Counted from the stretch's first letter, positions 11,758 through 24,064 are shown. The stretch is DNA of 64,000 nucleotides from Notamacropus eugenii (GCF_028372415.1 NC_092872.1:514538224-514602223), one strand, 5' to 3'. Translations and numbers: made by a program. The notes: generated from the sequence alone by a model not told the origin.

Positions 11758-14700
11758 TGACAGAGTAAAAGCAGGGACTGGCTTGAGCTCTTCCCCTAAC
11801 CCCTCCAAATACTTATAAAAATGACTCTAAACAAATTCTAGAGCAGTAGAACCCACAAAATGACAGAGTGAAACAAATTTCCAGCCCAAGACAACTGGGA
11901 AGATCAACAGGAAAGGTCTGTTGCACGAATCTGAGAGAAATCAGACCAAAATGGGCCCTGCTAGTCAGGAGCAGGCCTCAGGGGACTGAATCACTGGCAG
12001 CTGTGGCAGTTTCTGAACTTCTCAACCCACAAACACCAAAGACAACTTAGAAGGTCAATAGGGAAGGTCTGTCAGACCTAGGTGAGGGAGGAATGTGATT
12101 TGGTTCTGGCCCTAGGGAGGTGGCTGCAGAGGTGAGAGCCACAGTGGAGGAAACAGCAGCAGCAGTGGCTGTTTCCAGAGTTCTTGGTCAACAGACCATG
12201 GGGGTATTGAGTAGCTGATCAGAGAAGGTTTGCAGGGATCTCTTTGCTGGCACCAAGGCAGGATTCTCTTGCTTTGTCCATGCCTGGATCTGGGTCACAG
12301 TCCTGGATGGAGGAGGAGGAGCACTGGCATGGCAGAGTTTGCGGTAGTGGTGGAGAGGGAATCCTTCTCCTAGTTCCAAGACAGAAAAGAGTGCTTATGG
12401 TTACTCACAGACCACAGCACAGGCCAGGAGCAGAATACACACCTTTCCTTTGATCATACTACCTTGGAAGAGTTGAATCTTTACAAGTACCTAGAAGTAT
12501 CTCTGAAAACAGCTGCACAAAATCCCTGAATCTTGGGATGGTACACTCTCCACACTGGAAGCAGAATCCTACATTAGCAAAGAGCTAAAAAGGCAAGTAA
12601 TTGACTGGGGAAATGAGCAAACAGCAGCAAAAAAAAAAATCAAACTATAGAATCTTACTTTGGTGACAAGGAAGATCAAAACATGCAACCAGAAGAAGAT
12701 AAGAGAGTCAAACCTCCTACATCCAAAGCCTCCAAGAAAAAAATGAATTGGTCTCAGGCCATGGAAGAGCTCAAAAAGAATTTTGAAAATCAAGTAAGAG
12801 AAGTAGAGGAAAAACTGGGAAGAGAAATGAGTGTGATGCAAGAAAATCACGAAAAATGAGTCAACAGTTTGCTAAAGGAGACCCAAAAAATGCTGAAGAA
12901 AATAGACTAATATTTAAAATTAATAAATAGGTTGAAAAAACAGGTGAATCCAAATGGAAAAAGAGGTCCAAAAAGCCAACAAGGAGAAGAAAACGTTAAA
13001 AGGTAGAATTGGTCAAATGAAAAAAGAGTTCCAAAAGCTCAATGAAGAAAATAATTCCTTCAAAATTAGAATAGAGTAAATAGAAACTAATGACTTTATG
13101 AGAAATCAAGAAATTATAATTATAATTTATAATATATAGATTTATATTTATAATTATAATATATAGAAATTATAAAACAAAACCAAAAGAATGAAAAATA
13201 GAAGACAATGTAAAATATCTTACTGGAAAAACAACTGACCTGGAAAATAGATTGAGGAGAGATAATTTTAAAATTACTGAACTACCTGAAAGCCATGATA
13301 TAAAAAGAGCCTAGGCATCATCTTCCAAGAAATTTTCAAGGAAAACTTCCTATGATATTCTAGAACCAGAGGGTAAAATAAATATTGAAAGAATTCACCA
13401 ATCACCTCCTGAAGGAAAGCCCAAAAGAAAAACTCCCAAGAATATTATAGCCAAATTCCAGAGTTCCCAGGTCAAGGAGAAAATATTGCAAGCAACCAGA
13501 AAGAAAAAATTCAAGTATTGTGGAACCACAATCAGGATAACACAAAATTTAGCAGCTTCTACATTAAGGGATCAAAGGGCTTGGAATATGATATTCCAGA
13601 GGTCAGAGGAGCTAGGATTAAAACCAAGAATCACCCACCCAGTAAAACTGAGTATAATACTTCAGGAGGATAAATGGACATTCAATGAAATAGAGGACTT
13701 TCAAGCACTCTCGATGACAAGACCAGAGCTGAATAGAAAATTTGACTTTCAAATATAGGAATCAAGAAAAAGACAAACAGGAAAAAGAAATCATAAGGGG
13801 CTTATTAAAGTTGAACTGTTTACATTCCTACATGGAAAGATGATATTTGCAACTCATGAGACCTTTCTCAGTATTAGGGCAGTTGGAGGGAATGTGTGTG
13901 TATTTGTATTTATATTTACATAGAGACAGAGGGTACAGGGTGAGTGGAATATGAAGGGATGATATCTAAAAAATAAAATTAAGGAGGGAGACTGGAATGT
14001 ACTGGGAGAAGGAGAAATAGAGGAGAAGGGGGTAAATTAGTTCACATAAAAGACTGAAGAAAAAGCTTTTACAAAGGAGTGGAAAGGGGGGGAGGTGAGA
14101 GGGAACTAGTGTACCTTACTCTAATCAGATTTGGTTTAATGAGGAAATAACATACAAACTCAATTGGGTATGGAAATCTATCTTACCCTACAGGAAAGTA
14201 AGGGAGAAGGGAATAAGAGAGAGAAGATGATAGAAGGGAGGGCAAATAGGAGAAGAGGGTAATTAGAAGCAAACACTTTTGAGGAGGAACATGGTCAAAT
14301 AAAAGAATAGAATAAATGGGGGGGGCAGTATAGGATGGAGGGAAATATAGTTAGTCTTTCACAACATGACTGTTATGGAAGTGTTTTGCATGACTACACA
14401 AGTATAACCTATATCAAATTGCTTGCCTTCTCAATGGGGGTTGGTGGGGAGGAAGGGAATGAATGTGGAACTCAAAAATTTTAAAAACAAATGTTAAAAA
14501 TTATTTTTACATGCAACTGGGAAATAAGATATACAGGTAATAGGTATAGAAATCTATCTTGCCCTTCAGGATAATAGAAGGGGAGAAGATTAGAGAAGGA
14601 AAGGTGACAGAAAGGAGGACAGACTAGTGGAAGGGGTAATCAGAATGCATGCTTGCTGGGGTGAGGGGAGGGGAGAGATGGGGAGAAATTTGGAACTCAA

Positions 14701-14760
14701 AATCTAGTGGAAACGAATGTTGAAAATTTAAAAATTAATTAATTAATAAAAAGAAAAAGA
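11757..14760 (+). mobile_element. HAL1-like half-L1 retrotransposon (ORF1 only)
   Basis: A 3.0-kb unit with an L1-type 5'UTR (GCAGGGACTGGCTTGAGCTC), a decayed ORF1 (about 12700-13758) and a long purine-rich 3'UTR ending in AATTAATTAATAAAAAG. ORF1 traces: coiled-coil-like EELKKNFENQVREVEEKLG near 12765, and near its end (13486-13758) GTTIRITQNLA, STLRDQRAWN and PRITHPVKLS, matching the C-terminal domain of L1 ORF1p. No reverse-transcriptase ORF2 lies between ORF1 and the tail, as expected of HAL1. Stops and frameshifts break ORF1. The 3'UTR contains an internal repeat (14160-14510 against 14520-14755) also present in the copy at 56500-58380. Confidence 0.7.
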
Positions 14761-15019
14761 AATAAATGATATTATTCTGAGAATGGATTTATTTACCCTG
14801 GTCTAAACCAAAGTCTATTTTTTCTGTTTTCTGCTGCCCTGTTTATTTTGTTTTAAATGCTTAAATGCCAATGTGTTCCAGAGTAAACATAAAACAATTC
14901 CTATGTGGTTATTATCTCCTTACACAATCATAAAACAACCTAGATCTCAGATCAATTTCCCTAGCACATAACTGGTTATAGTTTAGCTCCTTATTATTTA
15001 CTAAATAAAAATAAGATTC

Positions 15020-15165
15020 CTTTAACTGTTGCAGATGAGGAAACTGAAGCCCAGAGATGGCACAAATTGCCCAAGGTCACACACATAGGCAGCAGAAGGA
15101 AGGTTTTTAAACTAGTTTTTCTGACTCCAAATGAAATCCCCTCTTCCTCATCCTTTGCTTCTAGG
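15020..15165 (-). repeat. MIR-type SINE
   Basis: Reverse MIR: CAGATGAGGAAACTGAAGCC, GCCCAAGGTCACACA, CTGACTCCAAATG. Confidence 0.65.
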
Positions 15166-15460
15166 ACTGGGTGGGGGAGGGGGAGAACTGTCAACTGATG
15201 CACAAATAGCTCAGAATTACAAAGGGCTGAATTGAGATTTCAACCAACATACACCTGAGAAAAATAACAGAATCTCAAGACATGGAAGGAGTCATAGAAA
15301 GGACATCTAGCCCAACTCACACCAGAGGAGGAGCCCTCTTTATAACGTACCTAGCAAATGGTCCTTCAGTATTTGCTTCAAGACCCCTAGGTTCTTTAAT
15401 AAAGAAATGATATAATGAAACTGTGTGTCCAGAGGCAAAGGGTCAGCAACAGCAGTTATG
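15165..15460. other. Fragmentary repeat DNA
   Basis: Contains a short THER/MIR-like piece (CATGGAAGGAGTCATAGAAAGG at about 15280). I see nothing else. Confidence 0.35.
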
Positions 15461-15469
15461 CAAATGGTA

Positions 15470-18110
15470 CAATTTGTCATAAATAACTTACCCAGCAAAA
15501 CTGAGTATAATCCTACTAGGTAACAAGTAAAATAGAATAAAATAAAAATGGATCTTTAATAGGAAGATAAAGCACTTTCAACCTTTGAAAAGACAAAACC
15601 TACAAAGAAACTCTGAAGTTCAAACATAATAGTTAGGAGAAACATTAAAAAGTAAACAGAAATGAGCAATCATTTAAAAAGAAAAAGAAAAAAGACAAAC
15701 TATGCGCATTTTGTAACACAAATTCTTTTGGACTTGGACAACAGGAATATCTGTTTGAATTGAATAAGGATGTTTACAACAGACGTTTTGTTTTTCTTTC
15801 ATTCTCAATGGGGTAGGAAGGATGGAAAAGAAAGGAGAGAAGATGCATTTTTTCTGATTGAAAAAATAAGATATATTTTTTTAAAACTTATAGAATTGAT
15901 CTAAAGCAGTCCTTACACTAAAATTTATATCTTTAAATGCTTTTACCAACAAAAGAAAGAAGAAATCAACAAAGTAGTCTGGCAACTAAAAAACTAGAAA
16001 AGCAAGAAATCAAAAATCCCCAAATAAACATCAAAGCAGCTTTTCTGAAAACTTTCTTAAAACTAAAGAAGAAATTAACAAAACTGAAAGTAAAACACCA
16101 ATATAACAACACTGAATATACAAACAGTAAAATATATAAACAATAGTTATTTAGCCTTATTTTTTAAAATAGGAAATCAAATTATTTTTTATCAAAAATT
16201 TAAAAATTCGCAGTAATTGGAGATGAAATAAGGGAAACTTTTTGCTCAATTATATGCCAACAAAGTTGATAACTTAGATATAATGCATTAATAGTTACAA
16301 AAAATATAGAATACCCAGAATAACATAAGAAGAAATAGGTTACTTAAGCAATCCAACCTCAGAAAAACAAAAAAAATTGAACAAGACATAAATAAGCTCT
16401 CAAAAGAAAAAACTACAGGACCAGATGGATTTTCAAGGCAATGCTTTTAAATATTCAAGAGCAATTAATAGTAATATCTCAAAAAATCTTTGCAAAAAAA
16501 AAAAGACAATAAATTCTTCCAAATTCTTCCTATGATACAAATATACTATTGATACCTAAATCAGGGAGAGACAAAGCAGAGAAGAAAAACTAACAATTAC
16601 TATATTCAATGCAAAAATATTAGCCAAGAGTAGCATGACAAAACAGGAAGATGATAAACGTTGGAGAAGATGTGGGAGAGTTGGAACACTAATTCATTGT
16701 TGGTGAAGCTGTAAGCTTCAATATGTTTTGTTTTATGATTTCTCCCATTCATTTTAATTTTTCTATGCAACATGACTAAGGTGAAAATGTATTTAATAGG
16801 AATGTATTGTAGAACCTATATAAAATTGTATGCCATCTCAAGGAGGGAGTGGGGAGGTAGGGGGGAGGAGGCAGAGGGAGGGGAAAAAAATCTAAGATAT
16901 ATGGAAGTGACTGTAGAACACTGAAAACAAATAAAATAATAATATAAATAAATAAATAAAATATTAGCCAAGAGACTCCAACATATTTAAAGATTATATA
17001 CAATGACCAGATCTGGTTTCTACCTGAAAGGTAGGTTTGGCTCAATATTAAGAAAACTATAAACACAATACGTCATATTAATAACAAAAATCATGAAAAC
17101 TATATTTTTATGTCAACAAACACTAAAAAGACTTGATAAAATGTAATATTTGCTTCTGTTAAAAAAAAAAGAATCATAGAATTGGAAAATAAGTGGATTT
17201 TTCTTTATCTATAACCAAAAGAAAACATTATATTTAATGGAGCAACATTAGAGGCCTTTCCAATAAGAACAAGGTTAAAGCAAAGATGTCCATTATTATT
17301 ACTATTATATAATATAGTGCTAGAAATGCTAGCTCCAGCAAAAAAGACACAAAAAAACTATCACTTTTGCAGACTATATAAGTTTATCTAGAGAAATTTA
17401 AAGATTTAATTAAGAAATTAATTGAAACTAAATATTCAGCAAAGTTGTAGGATATAAAATGAATCCAAATAAATCACCATAATTTCTGTATCTTATCTCA
17501 GCAAAAAGAGATAAAAGAGAAACTCCACTGAAAATAACTATACAAAAATCTATAAATACTTGTAACTCTACCACATAACTCTACACACATGGGAATTATA
17601 TGAATCCAGCTATAAGAACATTACAAAAAATAAAGAAGTAAATAACTAGAAAAACAGTAATTGATCACAGATAGGCAAAGCCAATATAATAAAAATAACA
17701 ATATTATCTAAATTAATTTACTTATTTAGTTCCATAAACAATTAAACAATGAAAGATCACGACAGAGCTAGAAAAATAATAGCAAAATTCATGTGAAAGA
17801 ACAAAAGTTTAAGAATCTCAAAGAAAATACATTTTAAAAGTAGGAAGGAAGAGGGTTTAGTATTACTAACTTTCAAATTAAACTATAACACAACAATCAT
17901 GAAAAAGCAATTTGGTACTGGTTGAAAAACAGAGAGCTAAAATTGAAGAATATTTTTCCTCTTTTTTTTTCAGAATGTGAGGAAATCTGTTTTACATGAC
18001 TTCTTATTTGCAATAAGTTTTGCATTTTTTTGTCTTCTCAGTGGATGGAGGAAGGGTGAGAAGCAGGAGAAAACCTGAAACTGAAAATAAAATTTTGGAT
18101 TTTAAATGGA
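15470..18110 (+). mobile_element. Decayed L1 ORF2
   Basis: Old L1 carrying traces of the endonuclease/reverse-transcriptase ORF: CAATTATATGCCAACAAAGTTG, ACAGGACCAGATGGATTTTC, ATGCAAAAATATTAGCC, ACCAGATCTGGTTTCTACC, GGTTGGCTCAATATTAAG-like and CCAATAAGAACAAGG. Heavily broken by stops. A younger L1 fragment is nested at 16631-16957. Confidence 0.7.
16631..16957 (+). mobile_element. Nested L1 3' fragment with perfect 17-bp target duplication
   Basis: A 327-bp L1 3' end (GATAAACGTTGGAGAAGATG, GGAACACTAATTCATTGTTGG, a G-rich run at 16840-16880, A-rich tail) flanked on both sides by AAAATATTAGCCAAGAG (16614-16630 and 16958-16974). Removing it restores continuity of the older L1 ORF2. The fragment also skips part of the usual 3' region, so it is internally deleted. 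Confidence 0.85.
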
Positions 18111-19016
18111 TAGTTTTTTTTAAAACAAAAAAGAAAGAAAGAAAAATAGAGAGCTTGATCAATAGAATAAATGAGTTACAAAGGAATCTTGTAACCTGAT
18201 GAAAGAACTCACCATCTTAACAAATCTGCTGGGAAAGCTGGAAAGTAGCCTTACAGAAAGTTAGCACATACTAACATCTCACACTATAGATCAAAATGAG
18301 CTCCAAATATATATATAATTTAGATGTAAAGGATGACATCATAAACAAATTAGAGGAGCAAGGAAGGATTTACACATAAGGGGAAAGTTCATAAACAAAG
18401 GATGAAGAAGATAACAGAAAATAAAATGAAAAATTTTGAACATGTAAAAGTTAAAGGTTTTTTTGCACAAACACAACCAATGCAATTGAAATCTGATGAG
18501 AAATGGGCAATTGGTGGGGGAAAAAATCCTTGCAGTAAACTTCTCTGATAAAATTTTGAGATAGATAAGAAATTAATAAAATTTATAAGCATAATACATA
18601 TGCCAATATGTAAGTGAACAAAAGATAAAAGCAGGTAGGTTTAAAAGGAGGCAATCTTACTAACAAATGGGAGAACAGCTCCAAATTACTAATAATTAGA
18701 GAAATGCAAAATGAAATCAACTCTAAGGTTCTACCTCACATCCACCACGTTGTCAAAGATGACACACAAAGAAAATAACAATTGTTGAGGGGCTACAGGA
18801 AAACAGGAATGTATCCAGAGCTTCTGGAAAGCAATTTGGAAGTACATCCAAAAATTTATAAGTTGTACATACCATTTTACCCACTTATATCATAAATGCA
18901 AAACTGATTATAGCAGCTCTTTTTAATAATGGCAAAGAAAGGGAAACTAAAGGGGTACCCTATCTATTGATGAATGGATAAATAATAGCACATAGATGTA
19001 ATAACACATTACTATA
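18110..19016 (+). mobile_element. L1 ORF2 C-terminal and 3' region
   Basis: GATCAAAATGAGCTCCAAAT, ACAAATTAGAGGAGCAAGG, AAATGGGAGAACAGCTCC, GAGAAATGCAAAATGAAATC and TCTACCTCACATCC are typical of the L1 end. It is interrupted by a CORE-SINE at 19017. Confidence 0.7.
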
Positions 19017-19300
19017 GCCTACTAGGTGGCACAGTGGATGGAGTGCCAGCCCTGAAGTCAAGAAGATGTGAGTTCGAATTTGACTATACACACTTCCTAA
19101 CTGTGTGACCCTGGGAAAATCACTTAAACTCTGTTTGCCTTAATTTCCTCATCTGTAAAATAGGGATGATAATAATAGTACCTCTTTCCCAGGGTTATTG
19201 TGAAGATCAAAGGAGCTAACAACTGTAAAGTGCTTAGTAGAATGTCTGGCATATAGAATGTGCTACATAAATGTTAACCATAATAATTATTATTATTATA
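19017..19300 (+). repeat. CORE-SINE (Mar1/MIR type)
   Basis: tRNA-like head GGTGGCACAGTGGATGGAG with GAGTTCGAATTTG, core CAATTTCCTCATCTGTAAAA-like at 19140, and tail GTAAAGTGCTTAGTAGAATG, TAAATGTTAACCATAATAAT. Inserted in L1 3' sequence that resumes at about 19300. Confidence 0.8.
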
Positions 19301-19830
19301 AGAAATGACTAAATGGACAGTTCCAGAGAAGTCTGGGAAGCTCCTGAATTGATGCAGAGTGGAATAAGCAGAACCAAGAGAATAATGCAGGTGATAAAAA
19401 ACATTATTAAGAAAAACAACTTTGAAAGATTTAACTCTAATGAATGAAATTATATCATTGTACACATTAGCAGCAACACTGTACAATGAAGAACTATGAA
19501 TGGCTTAGCTAGTCTCAGCAATACAGTGATCTAAGACAATGCCAAGGGACTAATGATGAAGCATGCTAACTAGTACTGTCTGAATACAGACGAAAGCATG
19601 CTATTTTTCACTTTCTTTTTCTTTTCATTCTTTTTTTTATCTGAGTATTCTTGTACAAAATGACTAATATGGAAATGTTTTACAAGCTTGCACATGTATA
19701 AAATTTATATCCAATTGCTTACCATCTCAAAGAGGATGGATGGATAGCATTTGGAACTCAAAACTTTTTTTAAGATGTTTAAAAAATTATTTTAACATGT
19801 AATTGGGAGAAAAAATAAAATATTATATAA
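19300..19830 (+). mobile_element. L1 3' end
   Basis: CAGTTCCAGAGAAGTCTGGG, TGGAATAAGCAGAACCAAG, ACAGTGATCTAAGACAATGC, ATCCAATTGCTTACCATCTC, then ACTCAAAAC and an A-rich tail. Confidence 0.75.
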
Positions 19831-19904
19831 AAAAGAGGAAGAACATTTTAAAGTTTGAAAAGTGCTTTACATGTGACCACATTTGGGCTTTATAATTATG
19901 GACA

Positions 19905-20090
19905 AGGGTTCCTAATCTTGGGACCTGTGAACTTTTTTTCCTAATATTTTAATAACTATATATAAATATAATTGCTTTCCTTTCCTCTGTAATCCTAAAT
20001 CTTTTATTTTATATACTTAAAAACATTACTCAGGTAGGTAGGTTTCATCAGATTGTTAAAAGGATTCATTATACAAAAAAGTTGGTTATA
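19905..20090. mobile_element. MITE, GGTTCTTAACC-type family
   Basis: Shares the block AATAACTATATATAAATATAATTG, CTTTCCT..GTAATCCTA and ACTTAAAAACATTACTC with 55985-56158 and, in part, 11645-11757. The last copy ends in AAAGGTTAAGCACCCCT, a hAT-type terminus. Noncoding and diverged. Confidence 0.45.
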
Positions 20091-20149
20091 TAGCAAGGGT
20101 CAGAGACAGGGTTTGAATAATGAATGATTAATGGTAACAGGCATTAATA

Positions 20150-20290
20150 TAACTTTTGTGAAGCTATACAATAATCCTGGGAGGAGGCAGATGGTAAAAC
20201 TGAGGCAGACCTTATATGACTTGCCCAAGGTCACACAGGTGGGAAGTGTCAGAGCTTAGACTTGAACTCAGGTCTGTCCCAACCATGGGT
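20150..20290 (-). repeat. MIR-type SINE
   Basis: Reverse MIR: GATGGTAAAACTGAGGCAG, TTGCCCAAGGTCACACAGG, TTGAACTCAGGTCTG. Confidence 0.65.
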
Positions 20291-20304
20291 CCAGTTTTCC
20301 TTTC

Positions 20305-20525
20305 TGTTGTTGCTGCTGTTCAGTCACACACAACTCTTCCTAACCCCATTTGGGCTTTTCTTGGCAAAGATACTGGAGTGGTTTGCCATTTTCTTCTCCA
20401 GCTCACTCTGCAGATGAGGAAACTGAGGCAAACAAGGAAGATTCTGAGGACAGATTTGAACTCAAGAAGATGGGTCTTCCTGCTTCAGGCCCAGCACTCT
20501 ATCAACTGCACCACCCAGCTGCCTG
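20305..20525 (-). repeat. tRNA-derived marsupial SINE
   Basis: Reverse copy. The tail end CTGTTCAGTCACACACAACT is at the left, then TACTGGAGTGGTTTGCCATT, CAGATGAGGAAACTGAGGC and the tRNA-like head CAACTGCACCACCCAGCTGC at the right. Frames at 20216-20616 read through this SINE. Confidence 0.8.
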
Positions 20526-20652
20526 GTTTCCTTTCTTCAGAACAAGGTTTCTGAAACTTTTTCCACTCCCAATCCCTTTTCACCCAAGAAATTTTTGTGC
20601 TATCTCAAATATATAGGTTTATAAAACAGGTACACAAATCAAACATTTACTG

Positions 20653-22570
20653 CTAATAAATCACAGAGAAATTTATTTTAAAATAATTCCTTGGAATACA
20701 TATAATTTTACTATTTATTAAAGATGAAGGTAAAATTGCATACCAATGAGACAGATGTGCTGGTTTATTTTTACATAAAGAATTAAATCTTGGTGGAATA
20801 TTTGATGCTGCACAATGTAAAGCATCTTCGAAGTTTTTTAGAGTTGACTGATATTTTGATTTTATAATTGTTAATGTTGAGAATGCCACTTTGCATAAAT
20901 ATGTAATATAAAATGGCAGAAATATGCTTAGAGACATTTCAAAAATTGTTGGAAATTCTGTCCTAATTCCAAGCTAAAATTCACTTAATGATTTTTTTTT
21001 TTAGGAAACTCAAATTTTAAACATGTAGCTTGATAACGGCAAATTCTTGAACTTTTAATGGCAGATGACTGAAGTTTTCTTCATATCAACTGAGTATGGT
21101 TTGTGAACCCAACTTAGTTTTTTAGAATCAAAATTTGAAGGGAAGTATTTCTGAAACTGTGTCTCCAGGCACTTCAGATGACCAATTATAATTCTTATAA
21201 TTAAATCTTTGGGAAGGTTATTTTCAGTTACAAAATAATCTGTAAATTTCTTCCATATACTAATCTTTTAAGTAAAACTTTTAATTTTATCTTTTAATAA
21301 AAATGTTATGCTCTTTCCCTTGAAGCAACATGTTTAAACCACTGAGTTTTTCAGAAACATCTGACAAATAACACAGTTTTGAAAGCCATAAATCATTATG
21401 AAAAAAATTAACAAAATTGGATTTCTGCTCAATCAAAAATACAACTTCATCTCTCAATTTCAATAATCTGTTTAAGTTTCCCACTCGTGAAAGTGACCTT
21501 ACCTCTGCATGTAGTAATAAGCTTTTGTAATCAGAATCCATGTCTTTCCAAAGGTTTGAAAACAAACAACTGTTAAAGATATGACTTTTACTGAAGTTAA
21601 TGGTTTTGATAGTATCACAAAGCACATCTAACTCTGATGATTATTTTTTTGGCTACAAGTGCCTCCCAATAATGAATCATTCGGCGAGTAAAAGAGAGTA
21701 AATATATGCTCATTGCTGCCAGCTTTAACTTTTGTTATGAATGCAACATTCTCACCCATCATTGCTCCAGCACCATCTGTACAGACTCCAACACAATTTT
21801 TCCATTGTAAACCTTCATTTGTGAAAAAATCATTGACTTTAAGATACGCATCTTCCCCTCATGTGCTGAACAATAATTCCTCATGGATGCTTCCTTCATA
21901 AACATATCTTACATAAAGTAATAACTGTGCCATATTACAATTATCAGTTGTTTCATCTAACTGAATTGCAAACTTTGAACTGCCCTTAACCTGGTAATAA
22001 ACTGCTGGAATTGGTCATTCCTGATTTTGGACATTCTTTTGGAAATGGTATCATTTGATAAAGGAATTTTATGAATTTCATCCCCATACTTTTTCCCATA
22101 ACTATTTCTGACATTTTAATAGCAGCAGGTAACATAAGATCTTCTCTTATTGCATGGCATTTTTTAGCTTTTACAATTAAATAAAAAGTTTCATAAGCTA
22201 CAAGTAAATACTTTTCATTGACAGCAACAAATTTCTCAAAACACTGTTTTTCTTTATTTGAAGATTTTAAAAGTCATTCAAAATATTCCTTTGGTTTATT
22301 GCAATACACCATGTGCTTGGTATTAAGAAGTCATTTTAGTTTGGCTATTTTCATGCTCTGAGCAGTCAAAACTTCATTACAAATTAAGCAACCAACGAGG
22401 TTTTTGTACACCATCATCATTATTAGAAATCCACACTGCAAAAATGATTTGACATAATTTCTTTTTCTTGTCAATTTAGGTGTACTACACCCTGGTGGTG
22501 AAGACTCTGCCCCCTTTGTCATCAGTATTTTTGGCTCTTCTGTTAAATTTAACCACTTATCCATAACCAA
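20653..22570 (-). pseudogene. hAT transposase pseudogene (ZBED5/SCAND3-like)
   Basis: Read from 22570 downward: a KRNYVKSFLQCGF segment, a BED-type zinc finger start (CLICNEVLTAQSMKIAKLK), then a stop where Arg is usual and LLNTKH. In other frames follow QLDETTDNCNMAQLLLYVRY, the family's CTDGAGAMMG block, and at the end (20653-20937) LPFYITYLCKVAFSTL, the hAT C-terminal dimerisation region. Several stops and frameshifts break it, so it is dead. Family members include domesticated genes (ZBED5, SCAND3, FAM200), but the terminal repeats argue for a transposon copy rather than a retrocopy of such a gene. Confidence 0.82.
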
Positions 22571-23231
22571 AACAATAAAATGTAAATAAATATTGCTAAC
22601 AACTTTTCAAATAAATACAAGTTTAGTTTATGAAAATACATTTGTTGGTGCTTAATTTAAAAAACTGATGTTCACACTTATATATATATACAGCAGTAAT
22701 GGTGGAGAAATATTAAAGGGCTGTCTTTACTTGCTTCAATTAAACATTTATGTTTCTGTAAAAGAAGGAGATAGCAATTTTTAAAATCAAATATTCTAAC
22801 ACAATACAATCCAAAGACATACCAATTTGACACTTATATGCTGAGGAATGATGGTAGGAATATATTAAAAAATCTTTATATTCCACAATTAAACTATTAT
22901 GTTTCTGTAAGAGCTGAAAACTTTGCATGTACAGTAAAAACCTTGCAATTCATAACATGTAATAGTCTCAAGTCGGAGCCAAGGTATTTCTGGCAGTGTT
23001 TGTTGGTGTTGCGTGGCATGACAGCATGCATAGGGCAAAATGCACATGCTGTGTGTTCAGAACTAAGGCTGCAGTGAATTCACACAATGCAACATGGGTA
23101 AGTACTGCCAGAAACACTTCTGTTACATGTCTGCTTTTTAATTAATTTTTGGTCCTTGCATGTTCAGATAGCTTTTACTAGCACCAAGTTTTTCAAGACC
23201 CCCACATTCAGTTATGTAATCCCATGTGGTA

Positions 23232-23395
23232 GGGTGGGGAACACCCACACAGGAGACAGATGGCCCTCTAGGTCCTCAAGTACATCCCTTTGACTGAACC
23301 CAAACTTCACAGAACAAATCCCCTTAATAAAAGGATTTGTTCTATAAAACTTAGACTTAGTCCAAGGGTCAAGACTCACAGTTTAAGAAGTGCTG
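23232..23395. mobile_element. MITE variant with mismatched right end
   Basis: The left part matches the MITE at 9185 (GGTGGGGAAC, TCTAGGTCCTCAAG, AACTTCACAGAACAAATCC, GGATTTGTTCT), but the right end becomes CACAGTTTAAGAAGTGCTG instead of the GGCCACATGTGGCC terminus. That right end also serves as the right end of the surrounding hAT element, so this may be a nested copy or a chimera. Confidence 0.55.
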
Positions 23396-23539
23396 TTCAG
23401 AGGACCCCTAAAGTACATTTCAACTGTGAATCCTATGATCCTAATATACCAGGTCTACAAATAAGAGAGAGGCTTTAGAGAAAATTTCTTCACCTCTCTA
23501 GGCTCCATTTATATACCCTTCTGGGCCAAAGTTATAAAC

Positions 23540-23670
23540 CACTTTTATTTCATGGACCATGAACTCCTTGAGAGCAGGGACTATCTTTTGCCTTTCTTTG
23601 TATCCTTAGCACTTAGCACAGAGTCCGGTACAGGGTTGACACAAACAGAAATTGGCAATTTGGTAGTAGG
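23540..23670 (+). mobile_element. L2 3'-end fragment
   Basis: CATGAACTCCTTGAGAGCAG, TTTGTATCCTTAGCACTTAG: the conserved L2 3'UTR end. Confidence 0.65.
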
Positions 23671-23799
23671 AACTTATGGTCCCTTCTTTAAAAAAAAAAA
23701 AAGGAAGAAAATCACACATGAGTTATCATTGATATATAGCTTTAAGGTTCTCAAAATGTTTTACAAACATGAGCTTATTTTATAAGAAAACAACCCTTG

Positions 23800-23970
23800 G
23801 AAGTAGATGCTACTATTATTTCCTCCCTTCCACAAATAAGGAAATTAAAGTCAAAAGGGGTTAAACCAATTGCCTAGGATCACAGTTACTAAGAGCCTAA
23901 AACAGAATTTGAGTTCAGATTTTCCAAACTCCAGGTGTAGCCCTCTATCCACTGTGCTATATCATCTGCC
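23800..23970 (-). repeat. MIR-type SINE
   Basis: Reverse MIR: CACAAATAAGGAAATTAAAG, TTGCCTAGGATCACAG, CCCTCTATCCACTGTGC. Confidence 0.6.
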
Positions 23971-24064
23971 TATAAGATTGCAAATAAAGTCAATTTTATT
24001 GAAATAATTATCAAATACTTTAAAATTAATATTACCTTGAATTTTTTTTAAAAAATACATGGAC

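Larger units (their letters stand above)
20543..23395 (-). mobile_element. hAT DNA transposon, near full length, inactive
   Basis: About 2.85 kb with hAT-like terminal inverted repeats: the left end reads CAAGGTTTCTGAAAC at 20543, and the right end, read in reverse, CAGCACTTCTTAAAC from 23395 (10 of 15 identical). TTCAGA lies just outside both ends (20536-20541 and 23396-23401), consistent with a decayed 8-bp target duplication. It encloses a broken transposase on the minus strand. Near the right end a MITE-like segment (23232-23360) appears nested or fused. Its length and gene type fit the Buster/Charlie part of the hAT superfamily. Confidence 0.75.

Noticed and set aside
13486..13758. 90-codon frame as a host gene
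   Set aside because: RITQNLA, LRDQRAWN and PRITHPVKLS identify it as the C-terminal domain of L1-type ORF1p within a HAL1-like element.
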